NCBI GenBank assembly: GCA_003225055.1
Contig: QIAU01000158.1
Span: 1-52,545, forward strand
Direction of reading: 5' to 3'
Length of the DNA: 52,545 bases
DNA from: Acidobacteriota bacterium
Lineage (GTDB): Bacteria; Acidobacteriota; Terriglobia; Terriglobales; Acidobacteriaceae
Shown: positions 25,899-35,073 of the stretch, one piece after another
Layout: each line of letters opens with the position of its first letter
Position numbering within the stretch: position 1 is the stretch's first letter
Notes under the pieces: model-generated
Databases searched by the model: none
Seen by the model: the letters and a program-made list of their open reading frames with translations, nothing else
Told to the model about the DNA's origin: nothing
Translations under genes and position numbers: made by a program

Positions 25899-26894
25899 AT
25901 GAAGTACACGAAGCCGATTTTTTGTCTCGCGTCGCTGATTCTGGCCGTCCTGCTGGGGTCTGCGCAGGCGCAATCGCCTTTCGAAGCTGCGTCCAGCAAT
26001 TCGGTTTATGCTGACCTTGCCGGCCGCTCCTCGGCGCCGGCTGACGATCAAAATTCCGTTCTCACCATCAAGAAAAGAGTCGACGAGGTCAACGTCCTAT
26101 TTATTGCCATGGACAAGCATGGCAAGTTTGTGCGCAACCTGAACGAGCGCGACTTCAACATCCTCGACGATCACAAGCCGCCGCAGTCGATCATCGCTTT
26201 CAGAGGTCAGACCGACCTTCCGCTGGAATTGGGACTCCTGGTGGATGTCAGCGGTTCGGTGCACAGCCGGTTCGATTTCGAGCAGGAAGCCGCCACCGGC
26301 TTTCTGCAGCATGTCATTCGTCGCGGATACGATAAGGCATTTGTGCTGGGATTCAATGCTCACGGGCAAATGACGCAGGATTTCACGGATGAGGTTTCCC
26401 TCCTTTCCGCAGGCGTGCGGCGCCTGCACGATGGCGGAGGCACAGCACTGTACGATGCTATCTACCGCGCCTGCAAAGACAAGTTGCTGAAGGAGAATTC
26501 CGAGCGCCCGATTCGCAAGGCGCTGATCGTGCTGAGCGATGGAGAAGACAACCAGAGCGAAATGACCAAGGCGCAGGCCATCGAAATGGCCCAGCGCGCC
26601 CAGGTCCTTATTTATGCGATCTCGACCGATGACAGCGGCCTTATCCTGCGCGGCGATAAGATCCTCGAGCAACTGGCCGACGCCACCGGTGGTCGCGCCT
26701 TCTTTCCCTACAAGATGAAAGACATCACGCACTCATTCTCGGCGATTGAGGACGAGTTGCGCAGCCAGTACGTTGTGTCTTACAAGCCTTCCGATTTCGA
26801 CGCTGACGGCCGCTATCGCAGCATTGAAATCACCTCTCTTAAGAAAGACCTGCAGGTCCGCGCCCGCAAAGGCTACTACGCACCCCGCCAGTAG
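25899..26894 (+). CDS. VWFA-related acidobacterial-domain secreted protein
   Basis: The 331-residue protein starts at ATG 25899, which begins a signal peptide (MKYTKPIFCLASLILAVLLG, then SAQAQ). A short beta region (VNVLFIAMDKHGKFVRNLNE then FNILDDHKPPQSI) is followed by a von Willebrand A domain with a complete MIDAS: DVSGSVHS, the Thr in GGGTALYDAIY, and Asp in VLSDGEDN. The C-terminal part (LRSQYVVSYKP then VRARKGYYAP) is the typical end of the VWFA-related Acidobacterial domain family (TIGR03436). These are exported proteins of unknown partner. The upstream AGGA abuts the ATG, so the exact start is uncertain. Confidence 0.92.
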   Translation: MKYTKPIFCLASLILAVLLGSAQAQSPFEAASSNSVYADLAGRSSAPADDQNSVLTIKKRVDEVNVLFIAMDKHGKFVRNLNERDFNILDDHKPPQSIIAFRGQTDLPLELGLLVDVSGSVHSRFDFEQEAATGFLQHVIRRGYDKAFVLGFNAHGQMTQDFTDEVSLLSAGVRRLHDGGGTALYDAIYRACKDKLLKENSERPIRKALIVLSDGEDNQSEMTKAQAIEMAQRAQVLIYAISTDDSGLILRGDKILEQLADATGGRAFFPYKMKDITHSFSAIEDELRSQYVVSYKPSDFDADGRYRSIEITSLKKDLQVRARKGYYAPRQ

Positions 26895-26911
26895 ACAGCC
26901 ATCCCCGAGTC

Positions 26912-27388
26912 TTATGCTCCCTTTTTCAATTCACGTTTGACCGGCTGGTATGTGCCAGGAGTGGTCCGGGCAGCAATGCTCAATCGATTCCACGCATTGA
27001 TCGTGGCAACCGCCAGGGTCAGATCGGCCAATTCTTTTTCGCTGAATTCTTTCCGGGCCTGCTCGTAGAGCTCATCCGGCACGTGCGTCTCTGCAACCCG
27101 GGTTAGCGCCTCAGTCCAGGCCAGCGCAGCGCGCTCTCGCTCGCTGTAGAACGGGGTTTCCGACCACGCCTCGAGAGAATACAGCCGCTGCTCGCTTTCG
27201 CCGATGGCCCTCAGATCCTTCCAATGCATGTCGAGGCAGTACGCGCAGCCATTGATTTGTGAAGTTCGGAGTTTGATGAGATGAATCAGCGATTCCTCCA
27301 GCCCGCACTCATGAAGATAATGTTCGAGACCGAGCATGGCATGGTAGGCACCGGGCGAGACCTTGGTATAGTGAATCCGCTCTTCCAT
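26912..27388 (-). CDS. AhpD-like/carboxymuconolactone decarboxylase-family protein
   Basis: The 158-residue all-helical protein has the AhpD-type redox motif NGCAYCLDMH, with CxxC and a His three residues beyond, and a DLTLAVATINAWNRLSIA ending typical of this family. Such proteins act as peroxidase-linked thiol reductants or as uncharacterised peroxidases in the cytoplasm. A good GGAGG lies just before ATG 27388. It converges on the VWFA gene. Decarboxylase function is unlikely because the CxxC motif is kept. Confidence 0.92.
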   Translation of the reverse strand: MEERIHYTKVSPGAYHAMLGLEHYLHECGLEESLIHLIKLRTSQINGCAYCLDMHWKDLRAIGESEQRLYSLEAWSETPFYSERERAALAWTEALTRVAETHVPDELYEQARKEFSEKELADLTLAVATINAWNRLSIAARTTPGTYQPVKRELKKGA

Positions 27389-27542
27389 GTTTCCTCCTGT
27401 ATAAATTGTCGATTACTTCGAGCGGTCTCACGTTGCACTTTTTCCAGTGCTGTAGCTGAATCCGTGTTGCTCCTCGGTTGCACGTGGGGCGGCGCTGTGT
27501 TACCGTCCGGTGGAATCCCCACTCCACAACCGGGAGCTGCAC

Positions 27543-28091
27543 ATGACCGCAATAATCGTCCTGGTTCTTCTTGTCCTGATCGTGATTTTTCTGATTGGGA
27601 TGTACAACAGCTTTGTGCAACTGCGTGTGCGCTGTGACTCATCCTGGTCTGATATTGACGTACAGCTCAAGCGGCGGCACGACCTGATTCCCAACCTGGT
27701 TGAGACCGTCAAAGGCTACGCTTCGCACGAGAAGGGCACGTTTGAAAACATCGCCAAGTATCGTTCGCAGGCCATGCAGGCTACTACTCCTGCCGACAAA
27801 GCCGTCGCCGAAAACCAACTCACGGGAGCGCTCAAGAGCCTGTTCGCGGTCGCCGAGAATTATCCTCAATTAAAAGCTTCCGAAGAGTTCACGCAGCTGC
27901 AAGGCTCCCTCAGCGAGGTCGAGGATACGATTCAAAACGCTCGTCGCTATTACAACGCGGTGGTGCGCGACCTGAATACCAAGATTCAGTCCTTCCCGAC
28001 TAACATCCTCGCCGGAATGTTCGCTTTCCAGCAGCGCCAATTCTTCGAGGTGCAAGCTGCCGACCGTGAACCTGTCGCCGTAAAGTTCTGA
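27543..28091 (+). CDS. lemA: LemA-family membrane-anchored protein
   Basis: The 182-residue protein has one N-terminal membrane helix (MTAIIVLVLLVLIVIFLIGM) followed by the LemA motif YNSFVQLRVRCDSSWSDIDV, then QLKRRHDLIPNLVETVKGYA and a long helical bundle ending FFEVQAADREPVAVKF. ATG 27543 is preferred to an upstream ATG (27510) because GGGAG lies eight bases before it and the helix then starts at residue 2. The next gene begins two bases after its stop. LemA and DUF2207 proteins are often paired; their biochemical role is unclear. Confidence 0.93.
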   Translation: MTAIIVLVLLVLIVIFLIGMYNSFVQLRVRCDSSWSDIDVQLKRRHDLIPNLVETVKGYASHEKGTFENIAKYRSQAMQATTPADKAVAENQLTGALKSLFAVAENYPQLKASEEFTQLQGSLSEVEDTIQNARRYYNAVVRDLNTKIQSFPTNILAGMFAFQQRQFFEVQAADREPVAVKF

Positions 28092-28093
28092 AA

Positions 28094-29887
28094 ATGGCGC
28101 CGGCTCCAAAATCCTGGGTAGAAACGGGGCCGGCCCCGTCTCTGTCCCGTGCGCCGTGTGGGAGACGCAGCAAGCCGCGTCTCTCCCACACCGGGTTGCT
28201 GTTTTTCATCCTGCTGCTGGCGGTTCCTTTGCATGCCAAGAGCTGGCGCATCGCTGATTACCAGGACACAATCGGAATCAACCAGGATGGAAGAGCAGTT
28301 GTCCGCGAGCGCATCACCTTGGTGTTCATCGGCGAATGGCACGGGATTCATCGCACCATCCCCCTTGAGTACCCCGGCCCACGCGGCACGAACTACACGT
28401 TGTTCGTGGATGTCCGGAGCATCACGGACGGCAGCGGAGCCAGGCTGAAATACGAGTCGCACGCGTCCAACGGTGATCGCGATCTGAAGATTTATCTTCC
28501 CGATGCGGTGGACACCACCAAGACGGTCCAGATTGACTACGCCGTGCGCAACGGCATTCGTTTCTTCGACAACTACGACGAGTTCTACTGGAACGTGACT
28601 GGCAACGACTGGACGGTTCCCATCGATCATGCCGGCGCTTTCGTGAACTTCCCGGACAATGCTTCCGGCTCGTTGCGCGCACAAGCCTTTACCGGTGCCT
28701 ATGGATCGACGGGACATGAAGCTACTTCCGAGGTCAAGGGCGCGGACACTGTTTTCGAAACATCCAATCCTCTCCCCATGCGCGGCGGTTTGACCATTGA
28801 CGTTTACATTCCGAAGGGGATCCTGAAAGAGCCCTCTGCCCTCACGCGTTTTGGATGGTTTATCGGCAGCAATCCAATCCTGCTCCTTCCCCTGGTGACC
28901 TTCGCCGTGATGTTTGCTTTCTGGTGGTACAAAGGCCGTGATCCCGATTCCGGCCAATCCGTCGCGCCCATGTACGAGCCCCCCAAGGAGATTTCGCCCG
29001 CAGAAGCCGGTACCCTGATCGATGACACCATTCACCCTCGTGATATCACCTGCACTATCGTGGATCTCGCGGTGCGCGGCTACGTGAAGATTGAGGAAAC
29101 GGTCGACCAAGGACTGATTTTCCACCACAAGGACTATACGTTTCACATGCTCAAAAGCGGTGAGGCCTGGCAAGACCTCGCTCCCCACGAGCGTGTGTTG
29201 CTTGGAAATGTCTTCGCGAGTGGAAAAACCGTTCGCCTTTCCAGCTTGAAGAACCACTTCTACACCGCGATTCCTGTAATCCGGCATGACATCTTCTCCC
29301 AACTGCGCAGCAAAGGCATGTACCTGCTCGATCCTGAGTCGGCGAATGGTTATAGCATCGTCGCCGCCGTGGTGATTCTCATTCCTTTTGCCATCGCCCA
29401 GTTCACCGGCTATGCCGATTTCTTCAACTCGATCCCGACCCTGATCGGAGCCGTGCTCATCTCAGCGGCGATCTGGTGGCTGTTTGCACGCCAGATGACA
29501 GCGAAAACAATTCGCGGTGGCCGCACTCGAGTGGCCGTACTTGGCTTTCAGGAGTTCATGAACCGCGTGGATGCCGACCGCCTGAAACGGATGCCACCCG
29601 ACACCTTCGAAAAATATCTGCCTTATGCGATGGCCTTGGGTATCGAGCACACGTGGGCACAGAAGTTCGCCGGCATCGTGCAAAATCCACCACAGTGGTA
29701 CGTGTCACCCAACGGAATGACCTTCAATCCCATTCTGTTTTCTAACACAATGCACAGCATGTCCAATGACATGCACCAGGCCTTCGTCTCCGCCCCACGC
29801 GCCAGCTCGACAGGCTCGGGTTGGAGCGGAGGCGGTGGAGGTTTCTCAGGCGGCGGATTTGGCGGCGGCGGCGGGAGTGCATTCTAA
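28094..29887 (+). CDS. DUF2207 (YciQ-like) membrane protein with Gly-rich tail
   Basis: The 597-residue protein has a signal-type helix (GLLFFILLLAVPLHA), a large extracytoplasmic beta domain (DYQDTIGINQDGRAVVRERI, FYWNVTGNDWTVPI), a membrane helix near residue 265 (PILLLPLVTFAVMFAFWW), a cytoplasmic part with WLFARQMTAKTIRGGR-type sequence after two more helices, and a Gly-rich end (SGGGFGGGGGSAF) usual in this family. The first 33 residues before the signal helix are encoded by two palindromic repeats (28124-28191), an odd extension. The ATG has no Shine-Dalgarno and may be coupled to lemA, or translation may begin at a downstream TTG. Confidence 0.88.
   Translation: MAPAPKSWVETGPAPSLSRAPCGRRSKPRLSHTGLLFFILLLAVPLHAKSWRIADYQDTIGINQDGRAVVRERITLVFIGEWHGIHRTIPLEYPGPRGTNYTLFVDVRSITDGSGARLKYESHASNGDRDLKIYLPDAVDTTKTVQIDYAVRNGIRFFDNYDEFYWNVTGNDWTVPIDHAGAFVNFPDNASGSLRAQAFTGAYGSTGHEATSEVKGADTVFETSNPLPMRGGLTIDVYIPKGILKEPSALTRFGWFIGSNPILLLPLVTFAVMFAFWWYKGRDPDSGQSVAPMYEPPKEISPAEAGTLIDDTIHPRDITCTIVDLAVRGYVKIEETVDQGLIFHHKDYTFHMLKSGEAWQDLAPHERVLLGNVFASGKTVRLSSLKNHFYTAIPVIRHDIFSQLRSKGMYLLDPESANGYSIVAAVVILIPFAIAQFTGYADFFNSIPTLIGAVLISAAIWWLFARQMTAKTIRGGRTRVAVLGFQEFMNRVDADRLKRMPPDTFEKYLPYAMALGIEHTWAQKFAGIVQNPPQWYVSPNGMTFNPILFSNTMHSMSNDMHQAFVSAPRASSTGSGWSGGGGGFSGGGFGGGGGSAF
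28124..28191. repeat. Two palindromes inside the DUF2207 coding start
   Basis: A perfect 16-bp palindrome ACGGGGCCGGCCCCGT occupies 28124-28139. A near-perfect hairpin follows, with GTGTGGGAGACGC at 28156-28168 against its complement at 28177-28191. The second belongs by sequence to the GTGTGG...CCACAC family found between genes elsewhere in the window, here within the reading frame. Confidence 0.8.
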
Positions 29888-29892
29888 AAGCT

Positions 29893-29977
29893 CGTGGGGA
29901 GCCAGGTTTCTGAGCCGCCCTGCCCGGGCTCAGTGCCAGTCGCGTCGTGGCGGTCTCTGACCCGCCTGTCCCCACAC
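29893..29977. repeat. GTGGGG...CCCCAC palindromic repeat
   Basis: Two arms related to the 19762 element face each other: GTGGGGAGCCAGGTTTCTGA on the left and GGTCTCTGACCCGCC with CTGTCCCCACAC on the right. It lies between the DUF2207 gene and the convergent PilZ gene. Confidence 0.6.
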
Positions 29978-29991
29978 TCAATAAAGTCCGC

Positions 29992-30267
29992 TCAAACCGC
30001 TAGCGGCGAGAGAAATTCCAACCCAAACGAGTATGCCGCACGGCTGCGGATGACGCCCATCACGCGGGTACCGGGCTCTTCGAACTGCACTTCCAAAAGA
30101 TCGCCGGGATTGAGGTCAATCCCGGCGCAGAAGCCCATGCCGCCTTCGCTGATTTCCGTGGCGCGTCCCGGCACTACGATTTGCGAGTTGCCGTTTCGCA
30201 CATAGAGTTGGATGGGAAGATCGACTTGGAGTCGCCTCCAGCGGCGAGTGTTTTGATGGGGGGGCAT
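29992..30267 (-). CDS. PilZ-domain protein
   Basis: The 91-residue single-domain protein is chosen to start at ATG 30267 (MPPHQNTRRWRRLQVDLPIQ); the frame stays open 48 codons upstream but without domain content. Both PilZ motifs are present: RRWRR with following beta strands (RxxxR) and EISEGGMGF ([D/E]xSxxG), so cyclic-di-GMP binding is plausible. The rest is the expected beta barrel (DLLEVQFEEPG, VIRSRAAYSFGLEFL). It has no enzymatic partner nearby. A second PilZ protein is encoded at 35074. Confidence 0.88.
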   Translation of the reverse strand: MPPHQNTRRWRRLQVDLPIQLYVRNGNSQIVVPGRATEISEGGMGFCAGIDLNPGDLLEVQFEEPGTRVMGVIRSRAAYSFGLEFLSPLAV

Positions 30268-30512
30268 GTTGTTCACCCTAGTGGCGCTGTTGCATGGAAT
30301 CTTAGTTCCCTGATTGGTCCGCTTCAAATTACGAAGGTATTCTGCGGTCACTTCGCCAATTACGTAGGTATAGTCGGAAGTCACTTGGGCGGCCTGCTCT
30401 AAGCCCGTCAAGAATCTGAAGGGCAGCTCTTTCTCTATGCGTACCTATCAGATACAAAGAAAAGCCGGCGCCCGAGTGATTGCGGCGCCGGCGTCCAGAG
30501 GTTTAACTTCGG

Positions 30513-31745
30513 CTACCTTATGGTGACTGTGACGTCGTCCAGGTACATGTAAGTCAGGTCGCCGTATCCGTCCTGGTGGCTGCTGAAGTAGATGCGAATG
30601 GTCTGCCCCTTGTAGGCAATCAGGTTGTACGTCACCTGCGTCCATGCCCGCGAGTTGGAGCAAACTTTCATGATCTGGGCCAACAAGGCGCCGGAGCTGT
30701 TCTGCACCTGCGCTTGCTGCCAGTCATAAGTGATCGTGTCGGTGGTGGACGGCCAGTACCAGAAAGTCAAGGTGGCGCTGGTCGCCGTGCTCGGGATGGT
30801 GATCGTCTGGTAAAGCGGTGAATCCCCATTGGGCTCCGCGCCCGAGCTGGCGCCCAGTTGCGCGCTCCAGCTTCCGCTATGAGCGTGACCCGTCACCGCC
30901 GTCGGCGCAAACACGCCGCCACCAGTCCAACTGGCCAGACTGCCCGATTCGAATCCGCCATTCTGGATCAACTGGGTAGTCGTGTTGCTGACGGTCACGG
31001 CGACACTAGCCGAGGTACCCACATTGCTGGCCGCGTCGTAAGCCTTCGAATAAATGATATGCGACCCGTTCGCTACCGTGGTCGAATCCCACGCGTAGCT
31101 GATGGAATTCGCATTCGTGTTCGAAGACTTAAGTGCGTTGTCGATGTAGATCTCCATCTTGCTCAAGGTCGGGTTATCCACATCCGAACCGGTCGCAGTG
31201 ACAGGAGCTGTACCGGTCACCGTCGCGCCGTTGGCAGGAGCGGTGACTTGCGTGGTAGGCGCTGTGCTATCGGTGCTGGTCGTTAGGCCAACGTCGTCGA
31301 GGTACATGTAGGTGAGATCGCCGTATCCATCGCCGTGCGCGTTGAAGTAAAGCTGCACGGTTTGACCTTTGTAAGGAGTTAGATCGAAGGTGACCTGCGT
31401 CCACGCCTGCGTGTTGGAACAGACTTTCATGATCTGCGCCAGCATGGCCCCGCTGGGGTTGCGAACCTGGGCCTCCTGCCAGTCATAAGTGATTGTGTCC
31501 GTGGTAGACGGCCAGTACCAATAGGTCAACGTCGCTTTGGTCACATTGGAAGGAATGCTGACCGTCTGGTAAATCGATGAGTCGCCATTGGGCTCTGGTG
31601 CGGATGCACCTCCCAGCAGAGCGCTGTAGCTGCCGCTGTGCTTCAGCACGGTCGACGCCGTAGGCACCTTGACTCCACCTGTAGTCCAGCAACCCACGTC
31701 GCCGGTTTCAAAACCACCATTGGAAAGCGTGTTCGGTGTACAGCC
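30513..31745 (-). repeat. Internal domain duplication in the 1042-residue protein
   Basis: Two coding segments, about 30513-30965 and 31290-31745, encode closely similar domains: both contain EPNGDS, WYWPSTTDTITYDWQ, QIMKVCSN and DGYGDLTYMYLDDV. Similarity is visible at the DNA level too, suggesting a fairly recent tandem copy with an Ig-like unit between. Confidence 0.75.
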
Positions 31746-33641
31746 GCCGCCAGGCGTCATTCCGGTGCCAGTGAGGCTGGCTGTCTGCGGGCTGTTGGTG
31801 GCATTGTCGGTGACGGTGAGCGTGCCGGTGCGCGTTCCCGACACAGTTGGCGTAAAGGTCACGTTGATGGTGCAGGTCCCATTCACGGCCAGCGAGGTTC
31901 CGCAGTTGTTCGTCTGCGCGTAATCACCACTCGTGGCAATGCTGGTGATACTCAGTGCGCCCGGACCGCTGTTGGTTAGCGTCACTGCCTGCGCCGCGCC
32001 GGTCGTGCCCACGTTCTGACTGGCGAACGTCAAGCTGGTTGGGCTGAGCGATGCGGAAGGCCCGGTACCGGTGCTGCCGCAGTTGGGAAATTTGAAGTTT
32101 GCGATGCGCGTGTTCCAGTTAAACGTACCGGTCGTCTTCATGTACTCGGTCGTAAACCAGAAGGTGCAGTCATCCACTGGATCGACTTGCATGGCGCTGT
32201 AGTCGCCCCAGCGCGTGAGGGTGCCATTCTGCACTCCCGTGCCGGTCACCACACTGGTCTCCGCTTGCAGCGTACCCGCCGGATCGCTCGCGGCACGGCC
32301 GGTGAACGCGATGGAGGGATCCACGGAACTGCCGGAAATACTGTAGCCCACAGCAATGTCTCCGGATTTGTCCATCGCGATGCTTCCCATCCAGCGATAG
32401 TTGGAATCCGGGGCAAAGGTTCCTTGTTGGGCGAGAACGGGCGTGGCGCTGGGGTTCTGAATTTCATACCAGCGAACACCGCCACTGCCACCGGCCGCCA
32501 CCGAATGGTTCACCACCAGCGACTCATGTGTGCCCAGGTTGCGATAAGCCAGGCGGTACATGAGGCGGTCGGCGAGCGAGTCCAACCGGTTATTGGTGCT
32601 AGGCTGGGGAACACAGGTTCCGCCACCGCAAAGGGGGGAGAACGCGGCCACTGGAATTACGGTCGGGCCGGTAAAGGTGGAGTTTGTCGGCGTAGTGAAA
32701 TCCACATGGAATTTGTAGAGGTTCAAATTATTGCTGCCGTAGAACAGCATGTAGTTGGGCGAACCGGCCGGCGGGGCAGTTGTGCCGTCCAGATCGGAGG
32801 GGAGCAGCCCGCCTACCGACGAATTTTGCTGGAAGCAGACCTGCGTGGCCGTTGCGCCATTTAACATGGCCGTGCGGTTGTAGGCGCAGGCATCGGAGCC
32901 GACGAAGTTGTTCCCGTTGAACATGTTGAAAGTCTCGTAATACCCGTCGGACCAGACGCCCATCTTGGGGTAATCATCAAAATTGTTGTATTGGAAGGAA
33001 TAGCGGTTGTAAGTGCCTGTGGCGTCGGAAGTCGTAGAGACGGCAATACACTGCAGGTAAGGTGTGGTGCTAACTGAAAACTGACTGAACACCCAGCGGT
33101 TCGCCAGCTTGTCGTAGAGCACGATGGGATCGCCGTCGTTGTTGTTCTGACAACCTCCCCCAAAGCCCGACCACAAGGTGTTGCCTGCTGTCGGCCCGGA
33201 AATCAGCCCTCCCGTGGATTTGTTGAACACGGCAAAGGAAGTATTGACCCACTGCACATACTGCGTCGCGCCGACCGCGCCGTTCGTGTCGGGAGGAGCG
33301 CCGGTGACGGTGAACCCGTGTTGTCCGTTGCCCAACCCTTCAAAGCCCAGGCCGACCACGGGAGCGAACGCGGCGATCGAAGCAGCGGTCCTCTGCCGAA
33401 CCGGGTCGTCCGGCAGCGTCGACAGCCCGGCAGGCAAGGGAATGCGCCGTGCCGGCTCGGCTTCATGTCGGGTCAGAGCTTGCCTGGGTACCCGCGCAAT
33501 CAGGTCGCGCAGGGGAGGAGAAATGTCATGGCGTTCCTCTCGCCGCACCGTCATTCTGGATTGTGCGAGCAACGGCAGAGTGAAGAACGCCGAGAGTGCA
33601 ACCAGGACCAGAACCTTGCTTGCGCGCATTCGCTCGAACAT
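30513..33641 (-). CDS. Large secreted multidomain protein (propeller-like, ASH, Ig and duplicated lectin-like domains)
   Basis: The 1042-residue protein starts at ATG 33641, with AGGAG seven bases upstream, and has a signal peptide (VLVLVALSAFFTLPLLAQS). Residues about 85-545 form a secreted beta-rich region (GAPPDTNGAVGATQYVQWVN, YNNFDDYPKMGVWSDGYY). Then comes a choice-of-anchor/ASH-type domain (LTFASQNVGTTGAAQAVTLT). Two similar jelly-roll-like domains of about 155 residues (start NGGFE, end DGYGDLTYMYLDDV) flank an Ig-like Big_9/HYR-type domain (VTAPANGATVTGTAPVTATG). This suggests carbohydrate or surface binding outside the cell. No catalytic motif or sorting signal is recognised, and no partner gene is adjacent. 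Confidence 0.88.
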   Translation of the reverse strand: MFERMRASKVLVLVALSAFFTLPLLAQSRMTVRREERHDISPPLRDLIARVPRQALTRHEAEPARRIPLPAGLSTLPDDPVRQRTAASIAAFAPVVGLGFEGLGNGQHGFTVTGAPPDTNGAVGATQYVQWVNTSFAVFNKSTGGLISGPTAGNTLWSGFGGGCQNNNDGDPIVLYDKLANRWVFSQFSVSTTPYLQCIAVSTTSDATGTYNRYSFQYNNFDDYPKMGVWSDGYYETFNMFNGNNFVGSDACAYNRTAMLNGATATQVCFQQNSSVGGLLPSDLDGTTAPPAGSPNYMLFYGSNNLNLYKFHVDFTTPTNSTFTGPTVIPVAAFSPLCGGGTCVPQPSTNNRLDSLADRLMYRLAYRNLGTHESLVVNHSVAAGGSGGVRWYEIQNPSATPVLAQQGTFAPDSNYRWMGSIAMDKSGDIAVGYSISGSSVDPSIAFTGRAASDPAGTLQAETSVVTGTGVQNGTLTRWGDYSAMQVDPVDDCTFWFTTEYMKTTGTFNWNTRIANFKFPNCGSTGTGPSASLSPTSLTFASQNVGTTGAAQAVTLTNSGPGALSITSIATSGDYAQTNNCGTSLAVNGTCTINVTFTPTVSGTRTGTLTVTDNATNSPQTASLTGTGMTPGGGCTPNTLSNGGFETGDVGCWTTGGVKVPTASTVLKHSGSYSALLGGASAPEPNGDSSIYQTVSIPSNVTKATLTYWYWPSTTDTITYDWQEAQVRNPSGAMLAQIMKVCSNTQAWTQVTFDLTPYKGQTVQLYFNAHGDGYGDLTYMYLDDVGLTTSTDSTAPTTQVTAPANGATVTGTAPVTATGSDVDNPTLSKMEIYIDNALKSSNTNANSISYAWDSTTVANGSHIIYSKAYDAASNVGTSASVAVTVSNTTTQLIQNGGFESGSLASWTGGGVFAPTAVTGHAHSGSWSAQLGASSGAEPNGDSPLYQTITIPSTATSATLTFWYWPSTTDTITYDWQQAQVQNSSGALLAQIMKVCSNSRAWTQVTYNLIAYKGQTIRIYFSSHQDGYGDLTYMYLDDVTVTIR

Positions 33642-33649
33642 CACTCATC

Positions 33650-35073
33650 TCCTGGTATTCTGAATTTGCCAGCAAGAGCAGATCCCCTCCTCCAGATCCA
33701 CTCCTGAAGAAGGGCAGCACTTCTATCGCCTGGTTGGCGCCAGCAGCCACCAGGATTTTCGCGGACCCTCTTGGCGCACCTTGTTTTCCGGTGAACCACC
33801 GGCCGCAGCAAAGTGTGTTTCCGGCACGGTTCGGGAACCCTCGGCACAAGAAATTCGGCGGCGGTGCTGAAAAAGCCGAGTGGGTGGCAAAAATTATTTG
33901 GAACTAAAACATCGCAGAGCGGGGCCTAGCGTACTTCAGGCGCGAGATGCCCACAAGTGACCGAAGGGTAAATAGCTCGATTGGCCTGAAGGGTGGGAGA
34001 AACCGGCTGGCGCCAGGCAACACGAGCTGGCACCAAGCCTATCTCCGTGCCTCAGACCGTCCGGATCAGATCGAGGACATATACGTTCCCGGAATTGGCG
34101 TACGTGCTGCGCTGGGTGGCGATGTTCCCGAACCCTCTACTTTCTGGCCTCCGGTTCGGGCGAAATGCGAACGGATAACCCAAAGCGTCCGTCATGGCCT
34201 GTCGGGCGTGTCCGGGAGGCGCCAGGGACACGGCCTCACGGACTTGGAACGGCCTGAGAAGCCGCCGGAAGATGCTGGACGTTGCTGTTCCTCCTCCTGT
34301 GTGGGGACGGGTCTCTGAACCGGCCGGGCCCGTCGAAGTCCGGCCACGACATGATTCGCGTTCGCCGGTTCGCCAATATGTTCTTCAAGCTCAATCTGTA
34401 CTTCTAGGCGCTTGGCCGAGTGTCCGACTTCGACTCCACCGGACTTCCAGTTATCGGCCAAAGCCGCTCCCCGTTCTCAGGTGGGTTGACAATCTCCGCC
34501 CTTGGCGGCCCTCCGCTTCGTTGCCGAACTCGAAAACTGTGCCTCGGGGATTGGTGCCCAGCCTCAGATACGGGCTCGATCTGAATGGACTGCGACGAGA
34601 CGCCTCTGTCTGGGCAGTGTTGTTTGTCATCCTCCTCTTTCTGGTCATCGAAATAGCAATGCACGACTCCTCCAGATACGCAGGGGTAACCTCCGTCAAC
34701 ACGGCCCAGGCGAGCGCAGTCCCGAGCCAACCCACCGTCGCCAGCGACGCTACTACTTTGTCCAAGCCCCAGGCGGGCTTGCGCCAGCTGCACCCGGCCG
34801 GAAAAGCGACAACGCGCTCCGCACACCGGCGCCGCCAGCGGACCCACTCAGCTAACTCATCTACTAAATAACCGGCAGGCGCCTGAGGTCGAGCTTTGGA
34901 TTATGCCTCCAGCTGCTTTGGGCCGTCCACCGGGCATTCTGGCCGTTCCGGAAAGAGGCTGGAACCGGGTCTGCACCTTAACAAATCAGTAATCCGGCTT
35001 TCGCTGGGGATGTCATCCGTGATATAACCGCCCCTGAGCAGATATAATCAGGCTCCGCCCAGGAGACGGTGGT
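33650..35073. other. 1.4-kb stretch without a recognised gene
   Basis: Several open frames overlap on both strands, but none has a good ribosome-binding site plus protein-like sequence. The longest (34194-34871 plus) has one hydrophobic stretch only, encoded opposite another hydrophobic minus-strand frame. A GGGTCTCTGA-type repeat lies at 34299-34350. A TATAAT element at 35042-35047 may serve the PilZ gene that follows. Confidence 0.45.
34299..34350. repeat. GTGTGGGGACGGGTCTCTGA repeat copy
   Basis: Starts with GTGTGGGGACGGGTCTCTGA and continues to a partly complementary arm (GGCCGGGCCCG...GGCCAC). It is one of the dispersed palindromic family also seen at 19762 and 29893. Confidence 0.55.

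Noticed and set aside
27986-29302. 438-codon minus-strand frame
   Set aside because: Antisense to lemA and the DUF2207 gene, which have clear domains and coupling.
34194-34871. 225-codon plus-strand frame with one hydrophobic stretch
   Set aside because: No ribosome-binding site, no motif, starts next to a dispersed repeat, and the opposite strand is equally open and hydrophobic there.
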